Positions 25,727 to 34,054 of a stretch of DNA of 64,000 nucleotides are shown here, piece by piece. The stretch spans positions 2,728,001-2,792,000 of the forward strand of contig NC_007778.1 of assembly GCF_000013365.1 (NCBI RefSeq). The letters run 5' to 3'. Position 1 is the first letter of the stretch; each line of letters starts with the position of its first letter. Position numbers and translations under genes: made by a program. This DNA is from Rhodopseudomonas palustris HaA2 (GTDB lineage Bacteria; Pseudomonadota; Alphaproteobacteria; Rhizobiales; Xanthobacteraceae). The notes beneath the pieces were generated by a model that did no database searches, was not told where the DNA came from, and saw only the letters and a program-made list of their open reading frames with translations.

Positions 25727-26071
25727 TCAGGCCTCTCCGAGCAGAACCTTGATCTTGCGCTGCAGCTCGCGCTTCTTCCGCTCGCTCTTGCGCAGGCGCT
25801 CGCCGAGGTCCGAGCCGTCGGCCGCCGCGCTGAACGCCAGTCCGACCGTATCGCCGCGGCGCCAGACGATCTTCGACGGATAGGTCCGGGCCTTCCTGGC
25901 GACGGTCAGCGCGATCTGGTCCGGGACGCCGGCCGCGCTGCCGAACTCGACCGTGGCGCCGTCGTCCGAGATGTTGCGGACCACGCAGTTCCGGGTCGCG
26001 CCACGCGCATTGATCGCGGCGACGCCGCCATACACAACCTTGTCCCGCCGGGATTTCCGCCGATCGTCCAT
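25727..26071 (-). CDS. PilZ-domain protein
   Basis: This 114-residue cytoplasmic protein begins MDDRRKSRRDKV and has the two c-di-GMP contact motifs of PilZ domains: the RxxxR-type cluster (residues 4-8) and NISDDGA (NxSxxG). A strongly charged coiled C-terminal helix (SERKKRELQRKIKVL) follows. GGAGG lies 6 bp before the ATG at 26071. It diverges from the lytic transglycosylase gene, and a second PilZ gene of similar build lies on the other side of that gene. It is probably a c-di-GMP receptor; the target is unknown. Confidence 0.9.
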   Translation of the reverse strand: MDDRRKSRRDKVVYGGVAAINARGATRNCVVRNISDDGATVEFGSAAGVPDQIALTVARKARTYPSKIVWRRGDTVGLAFSAAADGSDLGERLRKSERKKRELQRKIKVLLGEA

Positions 26072-26377
26072 CGAACCCTCCACGCGTGAGCGGCCGATTG
26101 TAGGCGGCTTCGGAAGGTGCGGAAGGGCGCGTGTGAACCGATCGCGGATTAACCTGAATCGATCGTGTGCTCGATCCGCCGTTCGCGAGATCAGGGAGCG
26201 CGGCGGTGTCGATCTGCGCGATCACGCGGCATTGGACGTTCAGCGAGAAGGAACATCCTTGGCGATCGTGCGATAATAGCGCAGGTCGCCGTGTCAGGAT
26301 CGGGACGTCCGGGGCGCGCAGGATGGCGGTTGCGCTGGTCTCGACTACTCGATCAGGAACTTCGCGTGAGGATCCGG
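26072..26377. other. Intergenic region between divergent pilZ and transglycosylase genes
   Basis: I see no convincing gene, terminator or palindrome in these 306 bp. It must hold promoters for both flanking genes. Confidence 0.4.
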
Positions 26378-27370
26378 ATGCTCATCGGCATGCTGCGCGG
26401 CATCGCGGTCGTTCTGCTCGTCGCGCTGACAGCGCCAAGCTTCACGCGCGCCGAGGAGGCGCAGCCGTCGAAGCAAGGCGAGATGCAGAGCAAGCCCGAG
26501 CCGCAGGCGAAGTCGGACCCGGCGGAGCCCGCGGCAAAGCCTGTCGAGCAGCCCGGAGAGAAACCCGCCGACCGCGACACCCGCGAGTCGATCTGCCTGA
26601 TGATCGAGTCGGCGGCGAAGGCGCATGATCTGCCGCTGGAGTTCTTCGCCCGCGTGATCTGGCAGGAGAGCCGGTTTCAGCCGGACGCCATCGGACCGGT
26701 GACGCGCAACGGTCAGCGCGCCCAGGGCATCGCGCAATTCATGCCCGGCACCGCGACGGAACGCAGCCTGCTCGATCCGTTCGACCCGGTGCAGGCGCTG
26801 CCGAAATCCGCCGAATTCCTCAGCGAGTTGCGCGGTCAGTTCGGCAATCTCGGACTGGCGGCGGCGGCATACAATGCCGGTCCGCGCCTGGTGCAGGAAT
26901 GGATCGCCGGCACCGGCCCGATGCCGCAGCAGACCCGCGACTACGTCTATGCGATCACCGGCACCTCGGTCGACGACTGGGCCGCCGCCGGCCGCAAGAC
27001 CAAGCCCGCGACGCAAGCCGCCGGCGATTGCCGCACGCTGATGGCGCTGCTGCGGCGTGCGCCGAACCCGTTCGTGACGCAGCTCGAAGCGCGGGTGAAA
27101 CTCGGCGCCGACAAACCTTGGGGCGTGCAACTCGCGGCCGGCTTCAATCGCGACCGGGCGCTGGCGATGTATGCGCGCGCGATGGCGCGGCTGAGCGCGG
27201 TGATCGGCGATCACGATCCGAGCCTGTCGAGCGCGGTGTTCCGCAGCCGCGGTACGCGGCCGTTCTATCAGGTGCGGATCGGTGCCGAGACGCGCACTGA
27301 AGCGAACGATCTGTGCAGCCGGATACGCCGCGCCGGCAGCGCCTGTCTGGTGCTGCGCAATCGCGGCTGA
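26378..27370 (+). CDS. Lytic murein transglycosylase (SLT type)
   Basis: This 330-residue exported protein has a signal peptide (about 1-25, ending FTRAEE), a charged Pro/Lys-rich linker (about 26-70) and an SLT/goose-lysozyme-like domain (about 72-185): catalytic Glu in VIWQESRFQPDAIG, AQGIAQFMPGTA and AAAYNAGP. The C-terminal part (about 215-330) resembles a SPOR-like fold ending GSACLVLRNRG. The enzyme would cleave the glycan backbone to 1,6-anhydro-muropeptides. The start is one of GTG 26366, ATG 26378 or ATG 26390; ATG 26378 has GAGGA just upstream. It is flanked by two pilZ genes. Confidence 0.9.
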   Translation: MLIGMLRGIAVVLLVALTAPSFTRAEEAQPSKQGEMQSKPEPQAKSDPAEPAAKPVEQPGEKPADRDTRESICLMIESAAKAHDLPLEFFARVIWQESRFQPDAIGPVTRNGQRAQGIAQFMPGTATERSLLDPFDPVQALPKSAEFLSELRGQFGNLGLAAAAYNAGPRLVQEWIAGTGPMPQQTRDYVYAITGTSVDDWAAAGRKTKPATQAAGDCRTLMALLRRAPNPFVTQLEARVKLGADKPWGVQLAAGFNRDRALAMYARAMARLSAVIGDHDPSLSSAVFRSRGTRPFYQVRIGAETRTEANDLCSRIRRAGSACLVLRNRG

Positions 27371-27385
27371 GCAACACGGTGCGGA

Positions 27386-27745
27386 TCAGAATTCGGACCG
27401 CAGTTGCGCCAACCTGGCGCGCAATTGCACGTTGACGCGCTCGGTGGCCCGGATGCGCAGCGCGAGGTCGAGCGGCAGCTCGGAGGGTTGTCGCCGCGGC
27501 GCGTCCAGCCAAAGACCGGCGCGGTTTTCACGCCGCCAGACGATCCGGCCGCGATAAGCGATGCTCTTGCGCGCGATCACCAGGTCCACGCGGTCCGGCA
27601 CGGCGGCCGGATTGTCGAACTCGATCTGGGCTCCCTCCGCCGACAGATTGCGGACGATACAGTCGATCGTTGCTGTTCGGGCCTGGAAGGCGAGCCGTCC
27701 GCCGTAATAGACCCGTCGTCGTGAACTGCTGCGCCGTTCGAACAT
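27386..27745 (-). CDS. PilZ-domain protein
   Basis: This 119-residue protein begins MFERRSSSRRRVYYGG with the RxxxR cluster and has NLSAEGA (NxSxxG), so both c-di-GMP contact motifs are intact. The C-terminal helix (LDLALRIRATERVNVQLRARL shape) is charged. GAGGGG about 6 bp upstream supports ATG 27745. It resembles the PilZ gene at 25727-26071 in length and layout, suggesting paralogy. It converges with the transglycosylase gene, 15 bp away. Confidence 0.9.
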   Translation of the reverse strand: MFERRSSSRRRVYYGGRLAFQARTATIDCIVRNLSAEGAQIEFDNPAAVPDRVDLVIARKSIAYRGRIVWRRENRAGLWLDAPRRQPSELPLDLALRIRATERVNVQLRARLAQLRSEF

Positions 27746-27865
27746 CGTCAGCCCCTCGCTTTGGTTGTGGGATGCTATCAGGGGTAGTGGCGAGGCCGGA
27801 ATTCGACTGACGGTCAACCGATTGTTAAGGTAAACGGGCAGCGGGACCGCGCGAGATTCGCCGCG

Positions 27866-28630
27866 ATGGTCAAAGGTGTTTCAGTACGAATGGCGCTTCC
27901 TCCCCATGACTCCTCGCGCTGGCAGAGCCCGATGCGCGCCTTCCTGCTGGGGCTGCGGGCGGTCGCGACCTCGGTCCTGTCGATGGTGCTGTTCGCCACC
28001 TTCATCGGCATCGGCGCGCTGGCGCATGACAGCGGCTTCAGCCTCGGCTGGGTGCTGCTCGGCACGCTGCTGGTGTGGGCCGGGCCGGCGCAGATCATCC
28101 TGATCTCGACGCTCGGCTCCGGGGCCACCGTGTTGCAGGCGGCGATCGCGGTGACCGTCAGCGCGATCCGGCTGTTTCCGATGGTGGTATCGGTGCTACC
28201 GATGCTACGGACTCCGACCACCAAGCTGCGCCATCTGGTGCTGCCGGCGCATTTCGTGGCGGTGACGATGTGGGTCGAGTGCTTCCGGCTGTTGCCGCAA
28301 GTGCCGCGCGAACGCCGGATCGCTTTCGCCAATGGACTCGGCACCGGGCTGATCTCGGTGTGCCTGATCGCCAATCTGATCGGCTATCTGCTGGCCGCCA
28401 ATCTGCCGCAACTATTCGGCGCCGCGGTGCTGCTGCTGACGCCGCTGGCGTTTCTGTTGTCGACCGCGCGCAACTGCCGCGAACTCGCCGACATCGTCGC
28501 GCTCGGGCTGGGACTTGCGCTGTTTCCGCTGGTGGCGATGTTTCACACCGGGGTCGACGTGCTGATCAGCGGCGTGGCGGCCGGTACCATCGCTTACGGC
28601 GTGCATCGCTTTCGGCGGAGACCGGCATGA
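27866..28630 (+). CDS. azlC: AzlC-family amino-acid exporter, large subunit
   Basis: This 254-residue membrane protein has about seven helices beginning MRAFLLGLRAVATSVLSMVLF, with the family motif GPAQIILISTLGSG near residue 75. AzlC with AzlD exports branched-chain amino acids and analogues in Bacillus; the substrate here is inferred from family. The stop overlaps the azlD start (ATGA). ATG 27866 is used; ATG 27890 (MALPPH) is an alternative. Confidence 0.9.
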   Translation: MVKGVSVRMALPPHDSSRWQSPMRAFLLGLRAVATSVLSMVLFATFIGIGALAHDSGFSLGWVLLGTLLVWAGPAQIILISTLGSGATVLQAAIAVTVSAIRLFPMVVSVLPMLRTPTTKLRHLVLPAHFVAVTMWVECFRLLPQVPRERRIAFANGLGTGLISVCLIANLIGYLLAANLPQLFGAAVLLLTPLAFLLSTARNCRELADIVALGLGLALFPLVAMFHTGVDVLISGVAAGTIAYGVHRFRRRPA

Positions 28631-28971
28631 CCGACTTCATCGGCGATTGGCAGGCGCTCGTGGTGCTGGTGCTCGCGGGTTTCCTGCCCAACGAGATCTG
28701 GCGCATGCTCGGGCTGTGGCTCGGCGGCGGCATCGACGAAGGCTCCGAGCTGCTGATCTGGGTGCGCGCGGTGGCGACCGCGATCCTCGCCGGCGTGATC
28801 GCGCAGATTCTGGTGCTGCCGCCGGGCGCGCTGGCGGGTGTGCCGGCGCTGCTGCGCTACGGCGCGGTGGGAATGGGGCTGCTGGTGTTTCTCGCGGCCG
28901 GCCGCTCGATCCTGTTCGGCGTGCTGGTCGGCGAGGCGGTGCTAATCGCCGGGCAATGGGCGCTCGGCTGA
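28627..28971 (+). CDS. azlD: AzlD-family small subunit of amino-acid exporter
   Basis: This 114-residue membrane protein has about four short hydrophobic helices and the FLPNEIWRMLGLWLGGGIDEGSE segment, typical of AzlD-like partners. It is translationally coupled to azlC by a 4-bp overlap. The pair is a textbook azlCD module; no Lrp-type regulator is adjacent. Confidence 0.88.
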   Translation: MTDFIGDWQALVVLVLAGFLPNEIWRMLGLWLGGGIDEGSELLIWVRAVATAILAGVIAQILVLPPGALAGVPALLRYGAVGMGLLVFLAAGRSILFGVLVGEAVLIAGQWALG

Positions 28972-29052
28972 GTTCACCTTTTGCGGTGGTTGCCAGACGC
29001 CTCTATCCCGCTAGGCTGGAATCGATTTCGGCACAGACTCCGGGAAATCTCC

Positions 29053-29514
29053 ATGATTGCCACCGATGACATCCGCGAAGGTGAAGTCACCGTCACGCCG
29101 CCACCGCCGACCGACGCCGGTCTGGTGTTCATCGGCCGGATTCGCACGCCGTGGAGGTCGCGCGGCGAGACGCCGCGGCAGGGCAGTCCCGACGGTCCGG
29201 TGTGCCGGCTGGAGATTTTCGAGCCGTGGACCGCGGCGCTCGCCGGCCTCGATAGGTTCACGCAGGTGCAGGTGGTCTATTGGCTGCACCAGTCGCGCCG
29301 CGATCTGGTGATCCAGCGCGGCCACGGCATCGACGGCCCCCGCGGCACCTTTGCGTTGCGCTCGCCGGTGCGGCCGAACCCGATCGGGATTTCGTCGGCG
29401 GCTCTGGTCGGGATCGAGGGATCGACGGTGCTGGTGCGCGGGCTCGATTGTCTCGACGAAACGCCGCTGATCGACCTCAAGCCCGACCGCTGCGTGCATT
29501 CGATGGCGAAGTAA
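29053..29514 (+). CDS. trmO: tRNA m6t6A37 methyltransferase TrmO-like (YaeB/TsaA family)
   Basis: This 153-residue protein matches the YaeB/TsaA beta-barrel family: FIGRIRTPWRSRGETPRQG at the start, the YWLHQSRRD strand, GTFALRSPVRPNPIGIS (SAM-binding region) and GLDCLDETPLIDLKPD. TrmO uses SAM to methylate N6-threonylcarbamoyladenosine at position 37 of certain tRNAs. The ATG at 29053 is chosen from the family start. It lies 81 bp after azlD. Some members of the family have other roles, so the exact substrate is inferred. Confidence 0.88.
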   Translation: MIATDDIREGEVTVTPPPPTDAGLVFIGRIRTPWRSRGETPRQGSPDGPVCRLEIFEPWTAALAGLDRFTQVQVVYWLHQSRRDLVIQRGHGIDGPRGTFALRSPVRPNPIGISSAALVGIEGSTVLVRGLDCLDETPLIDLKPDRCVHSMAK

Positions 29515-29555
29515 CCAGACAAGGCCGTGATGGCCGGATGCTTGTTGTCTTGATT

Positions 29556-29600
29556 GAGCATGATCCCGAAAACCGGCATCCGCCTTTCGGGATCATGCTC
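29556..29600. repeat. Palindromic repeat, family 3, at a convergent gene junction
   Basis: A perfect 16-bp inverted repeat (GAGCATGATCCCGAAA at 29556-29571, TTTCGGGATCATGCTC at 29585-29600) has a 13-nt loop. It occupies the gap between trmO and the convergent antiporter gene and could stop transcription from both sides. Related GAGCATGATC hairpins are common between genes in Bradyrhizobium-group genomes. Only one copy is in this window. Confidence 0.75.
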
Positions 29601-29608
29601 TAATACGA

Positions 29609-30682
29609 TTAGTGTCGGGCACGCCATTCACGCCAACTGATGACGACAAGGGTCAACCCGCACAGCGGAAGAACGACGGTGCCGAGGACGAAGCCATAGG
29701 TCGAGAGTCCGTCGTGCTGCTGTGCCGCCATCACCAGGTAAACGGTGTAGGCGACGTAGAGCGCCAGAAACAGCCCGCCTTCCCACCTGGCGATCAGGCT
29801 GCCGGTGAAGAAGATCGGCAGGCAGGCAATCGCCACCGCGACCATCACCGGGATATCGAACGCCATCATGGCCGGAGCGATATTAAGGCCGTCCGGCGCC
29901 ACCCCGGCGGACAGGCCGAGCACGCCGAGAATGTTGAAGGTGTTGCTGCCCACCACATTGCCGACGGCGATGTCGCGCTGACCGCGGATGGCCGCCATGA
30001 TCGAGGTCGCGACCTCGGGCAGCGAGGTGCCCGCCGCGACGATGGTCAGACCGATCACCATTTCGCTGACGCCGAACAGTTTCGCGAACGTGACGGCCGC
30101 CTCGACCAGAAAGGTCGCGCCGATCACCAGCAAGATTAGGCCTACGATGATCAGCGCGATTTGCACCGGCAGCTTCGAGTCCCACCCCGTTCCCGCGTCG
30201 GCGGTGGTCGGTGCCGCCTCATCCGAGGCCGTTTCCTGACGACGGCTCTGCACGATCAGGAATGCCGTATAGGCGGCCATGAGGCCTATCAGGATCAATC
30301 CGTCCACGCGCGACAGATTGCCATCCCACGCCAGCGCGGCCAGCAGCAAGGATGCTCCGACCATGATCGGAACCTCCTGGCGGATCAGTTGTCGGTTGAC
30401 GATCAACGGCGTGATGAGCGCCGACAGACCGAGGATGAAGAGCACATTCAGAATGTTGCTGCCGACGACATTGCCGATCGTAATGTCGGCCTGGTTCGAC
30501 ATCGCCGCCTGAATCGAGACCGCCAGTTCCGGAGAGCTGGTACCGAAGGCCACCACCGTCAGGCCGACCACCAGCGGCGATATTCCGAACGTGAGCGCCA
30601 GTTTGGAGGCCCCTCGGACCAGCAATTCTGCGCCGACGACAAGAGCGACAAGTCCCAACAGAAAACTGAGCAGGGTCAGCAT
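29609..30682 (-). CDS. Calcium/sodium:proton antiporter (CaCA family, YrbG-like)
   Basis: This 357-residue membrane protein has about ten helices in two inverted halves, each with the alpha-repeat signature: VVAFGTSSPELAVSI near residue 45 and IVAAGTSLPEVATSI near residue 225, with NVVGSNILNVL and NVVGSNTFNIL following. These acidic motifs bind the exchanged cation. It is the last gene of a leftward series, 32 bp after the HIT gene. Confidence 0.92.
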   Translation of the reverse strand: MLTLLSFLLGLVALVVGAELLVRGASKLALTFGISPLVVGLTVVAFGTSSPELAVSIQAAMSNQADITIGNVVGSNILNVLFILGLSALITPLIVNRQLIRQEVPIMVGASLLLAALAWDGNLSRVDGLILIGLMAAYTAFLIVQSRRQETASDEAAPTTADAGTGWDSKLPVQIALIIVGLILLVIGATFLVEAAVTFAKLFGVSEMVIGLTIVAAGTSLPEVATSIMAAIRGQRDIAVGNVVGSNTFNILGVLGLSAGVAPDGLNIAPAMMAFDIPVMVAVAIACLPIFFTGSLIARWEGGLFLALYVAYTVYLVMAAQQHDGLSTYGFVLGTVVLPLCGLTLVVISWREWRARH

Positions 30683-30714
30683 TTTTCTCGACTCGCTATC
30701 GGGATCGCGGGAGG

Positions 30715-31143
30715 CTAACCCTGCGCCAGAGCCGCCTTCAGTTTCTCGGCGTGGCCTTCCAGGACGGCGGTGTCTTCCTTCTTAGTGGCCGGCGGCAGCA
30801 GCGGCACGCCGTCATGGCGCGGCATCACGTGCATGTGCAGATGATACACGACCTGGCCGGCGGCCGGTTCGCTGAACTGCTGCACCACGATGCCGTCGGC
30901 CTTGAAGGCTTTCATCGCGGCGTGGGCGATCTTGTGCGCGCCGCGCGCGACATGGGCGAAGTCTTCGGCGGTAATATCGAGGATGTTGCGCGCCGGCGCC
31001 TTCGGGATGACCAGCGTGTGCCCGGGCGAGCGCGGCATGATGTCGAGGAAGGCGAAGACGTGGTCGTCCTCGTAGATCTTGTGGCAGGGAAACTCGCCGC
31101 GCAGGATCTTGGCGAAGATGTTCTCGGGATCGTAGGCGGTCAT
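30715..31143 (-). CDS. HIT-family nucleotide hydrolase/transferase
   Basis: This 142-residue protein has the histidine triad HLHMHVMPRH near residue 100 and the N-terminal IFAKILRGEFPCHKIYEDD strand pair of the HINT branch. Family members hydrolyse adenosine 5'-phosphoramidates or similar nucleotides in the cytoplasm. It is in the leftward series after the GNAT-like gene (52 bp gap). The closing helix reads LEGHAEKLKAALAQG. Confidence 0.95.
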   Translation of the reverse strand: MTAYDPENIFAKILRGEFPCHKIYEDDHVFAFLDIMPRSPGHTLVIPKAPARNILDITAEDFAHVARGAHKIAHAAMKAFKADGIVVQQFSEPAAGQVVYHLHMHVMPRHDGVPLLPPATKKEDTAVLEGHAEKLKAALAQG

Positions 31144-31195
31144 GGGCGCTCCGGCTGTTCGCTCGCGTCATCTTTCGCCGCGGCGAACCAGCCGG

Positions 31196-32431
31196 TCAAG
31201 CCGGATCGGCGGCGTCGCTCTTGCGGAACGGGCCGGCCTCGGTCAGTTCGCGGCCCATCTCGTCGACGACCATCCGCTCGCGCTTCAGGTAATCCGCAAT
31301 CGCGCGGCGCAGCGCGGGATCGGCGATGTAGTGCGCCGAGTAGGTGGTCTGCGGCAGGTAGCCGCGGGCGATCTTGTGCTCGCCCTGCGCGCCGGCCTCG
31401 ACGGTGGCGAGGCCGCGGGCGATGGCGAAGTCGATCGCCTGGTAGTAGCAGACCTCGAAATGCAGAAAGGGGTGGTGCTCGACCGCGCCCCAGTGCCGGC
31501 CGAACAGCGTGTCGCCGCCGATGAAATTGATCGCGCCGGCGATCCAACGGCCGCCGCGCTTGGCCATCACCAGCAGCACGTCCTGCGCCATGCTCTGCCC
31601 GATCAGCGAATAGAATGCGCGGGTGAGGTAGGGCCGGCCCCATTTGCGCGAGCCGGTCTCCATGTAGAATTCGAAGAACGCGTCCCAGGCGTCTTCGGTG
31701 ATGTCGCGGCCGGTCAGGCAATGGATGCTGATGCCATTGGCCAACGCATCGCGGCGCTCGCGCTTGATCGCCTTGCGATGCCGCGAGGCGAGGGTGGCGA
31801 GAAAGTCGTCGAAGCTGCGGTAGCCGGCATTGTGCCAGTGGAACTGCTGGTCGGTGCGTTGCAGGAAACCCTGCGCGGCGAGGAAGCGCCATTCGCTTTC
31901 GCGGGCGAAGGTGACGTGGGCCGACGACGCCTTGGAGAGCCCGCACAGCGCCACCAGCCCGCCTGCGAGCGCGGTCGCGACCTGCGCGGTGTCGCCGCCG
32001 TCGCGGATCAATAGCCGCGGTCCGGTCGCCGGCGTGAACGGTACCGAGACCTGCAGCTTCGGATAATAGCTGCCGCCGGCGCGCTCATAGGCGTCGGCCC
32101 AGCCGCGGTCGAACACGTATTCGCCCTGCGAGTGCGATTTCAGGTAGCACGGCACGAGGCCGACAATCCGTCCGTACTGCTTGGCCACGAGATGCCTGGG
32201 TCCCCAGCCGGTTCGCGCGCAGGCTGAATTCGATTTCTCGAGCGCGGCGAAAAAAGCGTGCGACAGGAATGGGTTGTAAGCCGTTTTCGAAGCTGCGCAG
32301 GAATTGGCTGAGAGACCGGATATAGTCGCGTCGGGTAGCAAGGCGGCACGCGCGCAGGCGTCCCACTCGCTCGCCGGGATGGCGTCGACCGAGGGGACGG
32401 CTTCCAGAACGATGTCGGATGAGCTCGTCAA
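31196..32431 (-). CDS. GNAT-superfamily protein (DUF482/COG3146, FemX-like)
   Basis: This 411-residue soluble protein is of the COG3146 family, with two tandem acyltransferase-like halves: the N half includes YNPFLSHAFFAALE and GPRHLVAKQYGRIVGLVPCYLK, and the C half SRHRKAIKRERRDAL and FEVCYYQAIDFAIARGL. Relatives are annotated as peptidoglycan-bridge or N-acyltransferases, but the reaction is unproven. The only usable start appears to be a TTG at 32431. It lies between the phosphodiesterase and HIT genes in the leftward operon. Confidence 0.83.
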   Translation of the reverse strand: MTSSSDIVLEAVPSVDAIPASEWDACARAALLPDATISGLSANSCAASKTAYNPFLSHAFFAALEKSNSACARTGWGPRHLVAKQYGRIVGLVPCYLKSHSQGEYVFDRGWADAYERAGGSYYPKLQVSVPFTPATGPRLLIRDGGDTAQVATALAGGLVALCGLSKASSAHVTFARESEWRFLAAQGFLQRTDQQFHWHNAGYRSFDDFLATLASRHRKAIKRERRDALANGISIHCLTGRDITEDAWDAFFEFYMETGSRKWGRPYLTRAFYSLIGQSMAQDVLLVMAKRGGRWIAGAINFIGGDTLFGRHWGAVEHHPFLHFEVCYYQAIDFAIARGLATVEAGAQGEHKIARGYLPQTTYSAHYIADPALRRAIADYLKRERMVVDEMGRELTEAGPFRKSDAADPA

Positions 32432-32523
32432 TCAGCTGACCGGGGCGCTGCGGCGATCAAGACGGGTGAGCGGCATTCCCACAGATTGTGCATTTTCGCG
32501 GCGCGCCGCAAGAGCGCCAGCGT

Positions 32524-33276
32524 TCACGGTTCCGGAACGAAGCCTTCGAAGATCATCTGGTCGGCATGACGGGCGGCGCGGCTGCGCTGATCCGGGGTGC
32601 GCACCGTCCAGGCCAGCAGCGCGCAGCCGAAGACGTTGCGGGCGATCCAGGGGGGCGGCGCGGGCAGATCGTCGACGCGGTAGGCGACGAAATGCGGCCG
32701 GGTGCGCAGGCCGTGGCGCAGCGCCAGCATCGGATTGCGCTGGGCCTCCGGCAGCTTGTCCCAATAGGCGTCGTCATAGCGCCGCTCGGCGGTGATGCCG
32801 CGTGGCAGTTTGGGCGCGAGCTGGCGCAGCGCCAGCACCTGGTCGGGATCGAACGACATCGCCGCGACCGGGCCGCGATAGGCCGCGAGCGCTTGCGTCA
32901 AACGTGTGGCAAGCTTGCGGTCGCCGTCGAAATGGCTCTTCAGCTCGATCACCAGCGGCACCCGGCCGCCGACCCGGTCGAGCAGACCGCCGAGCGTCAT
33001 CATCCGCTCGGCGGTGTCGTGGAAGCGGACCTGCTTCAGCTCGGCCGCGGTCAGGGCGAGCAGCTTTGCGCTGCCGTCATTCAGTCGACCGAGCGTGTCG
33101 TCGTGGTGCACCATCGCTTCGCCGTCGGCGGTGAGCTGGATGTCGACCTCGATGGCGAAATGGCCGGCGACCGCGGCGTCGATCGCGGCCGGCATGTTCT
33201 CGAGCACGCCGCGGGCGCGGTCGTGCAGTCCGCGATGCGCGATCGGACGAGCTGTCAGCCAGTCGGGAGCGCGCAT
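32524..33276 (-). CDS. Glycerophosphodiester phosphodiesterase
   Basis: This 250-residue cytoplasmic TIM-barrel enzyme has the signature start IAHRGLHDRARGVLENMPAAI with the catalytic His, EVDIQLTADGEAMVHHDD with metal-binding Glu/Asp and the second His, and VIELKSHF. It hydrolyses deacylated phospholipids to glycerol 3-phosphate and an alcohol. It starts 17 bp after the ridA-like stop, so they are co-transcribed. The last part (FGCALLAWTVRTPDQ) matches the family's barrel end. Confidence 0.92.
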   Translation of the reverse strand: MRAPDWLTARPIAHRGLHDRARGVLENMPAAIDAAVAGHFAIEVDIQLTADGEAMVHHDDTLGRLNDGSAKLLALTAAELKQVRFHDTAERMMTLGGLLDRVGGRVPLVIELKSHFDGDRKLATRLTQALAAYRGPVAAMSFDPDQVLALRQLAPKLPRGITAERRYDDAYWDKLPEAQRNPMLALRHGLRTRPHFVAYRVDDLPAPPPWIARNVFGCALLAWTVRTPDQRSRAARHADQMIFEGFVPEP

Positions 33277-33293
33277 CGCCGTCAGTCCTGCAA

Positions 33294-33761
33294 TCAGGCG
33301 ACTTCGAACAATCCCTCGACCTCGACTGCGGCATCGGCCGGCAGCGAGGCGACGCCGATCGTGGTGCGGGCGTGGCGGCCCTTGTCGCCGAACGCGGCGA
33401 CCATCAGGTCGGAGGCGCCGTTCATCACCTTCGGGCCGTCGGTGAAATCCGGCGTCGAGTTGATGAAGCCGCCGAGCCGCACCACGCGCACCACCTTGTC
33501 GAGGTCACCGAGCGCGGCCTTGAGTTGCGCCAGCAGATTGATCGCGCAGCCGCGCGCGGCGGCGTTGCCGTCTTCGATGCTGACGCCGGCGCCGAGCTTG
33601 CCCTTGGCGATCAGCTTGCCGTCGCCGTCGAAGCAGAGCTGGCCGGACACCACCAGTAGATTGCCGGTGCGCACGAAGCCGACGTAATTCGCGACCGGGC
33701 TCGCGGGTTCGGGCAGGACGATGCCCTGCGCGGTCAGTTTCTGTTCGATCACTCCGGTCAT
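33294..33761 (-). CDS. RidA-family protein
   Basis: This 155-residue protein is of the YjgF/YER057c/UK114 (RidA) family, long-type branch. It has GNLLVVSGQLCFDGDGKL, ARGCAINLLAQLKAALGDLD and the closing RTTIGVASLPADAAVEVEG. RidA hydrolyses reactive enamine/imine intermediates from PLP enzymes; this subgroup may differ because the canonical arginine region reads HARTTIGV. ATG 33761 has GGGGA 6 bp upstream. It leads the five-gene leftward series ending with the cation antiporter. Confidence 0.9.
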   Translation of the reverse strand: MTGVIEQKLTAQGIVLPEPASPVANYVGFVRTGNLLVVSGQLCFDGDGKLIAKGKLGAGVSIEDGNAAARGCAINLLAQLKAALGDLDKVVRVVRLGGFINSTPDFTDGPKVMNGASDLMVAAFGDKGRHARTTIGVASLPADAAVEVEGLFEVA

Positions 33762-34054
33762 AGCAGTCCCCAATTTTGTTCGTCAGGCGTTGTGTTGGTC
33801 ACGTCCCCAGCCGGCCATGCGTCCGGGCCGGCCCTGTTTGGCCGATTGCGCCGGGTCTGGCAAGCAAGCCGGGCGCGGGGTGTGAACAGCGGCGACGGCG
33901 CAATGATCGCCCGCCTGTTCCGGGGCCATCATGCAAGTTTGACCGAATTGCTCCGCGAATTCACCGCAATCCGGTGTTCCATCGGCCGGCGGCGTTGCGG
34001 CGCGCCCGGCCGCTTACTATCCTCAATTGCATGTCTTCAAGGAGATCCACCCGC

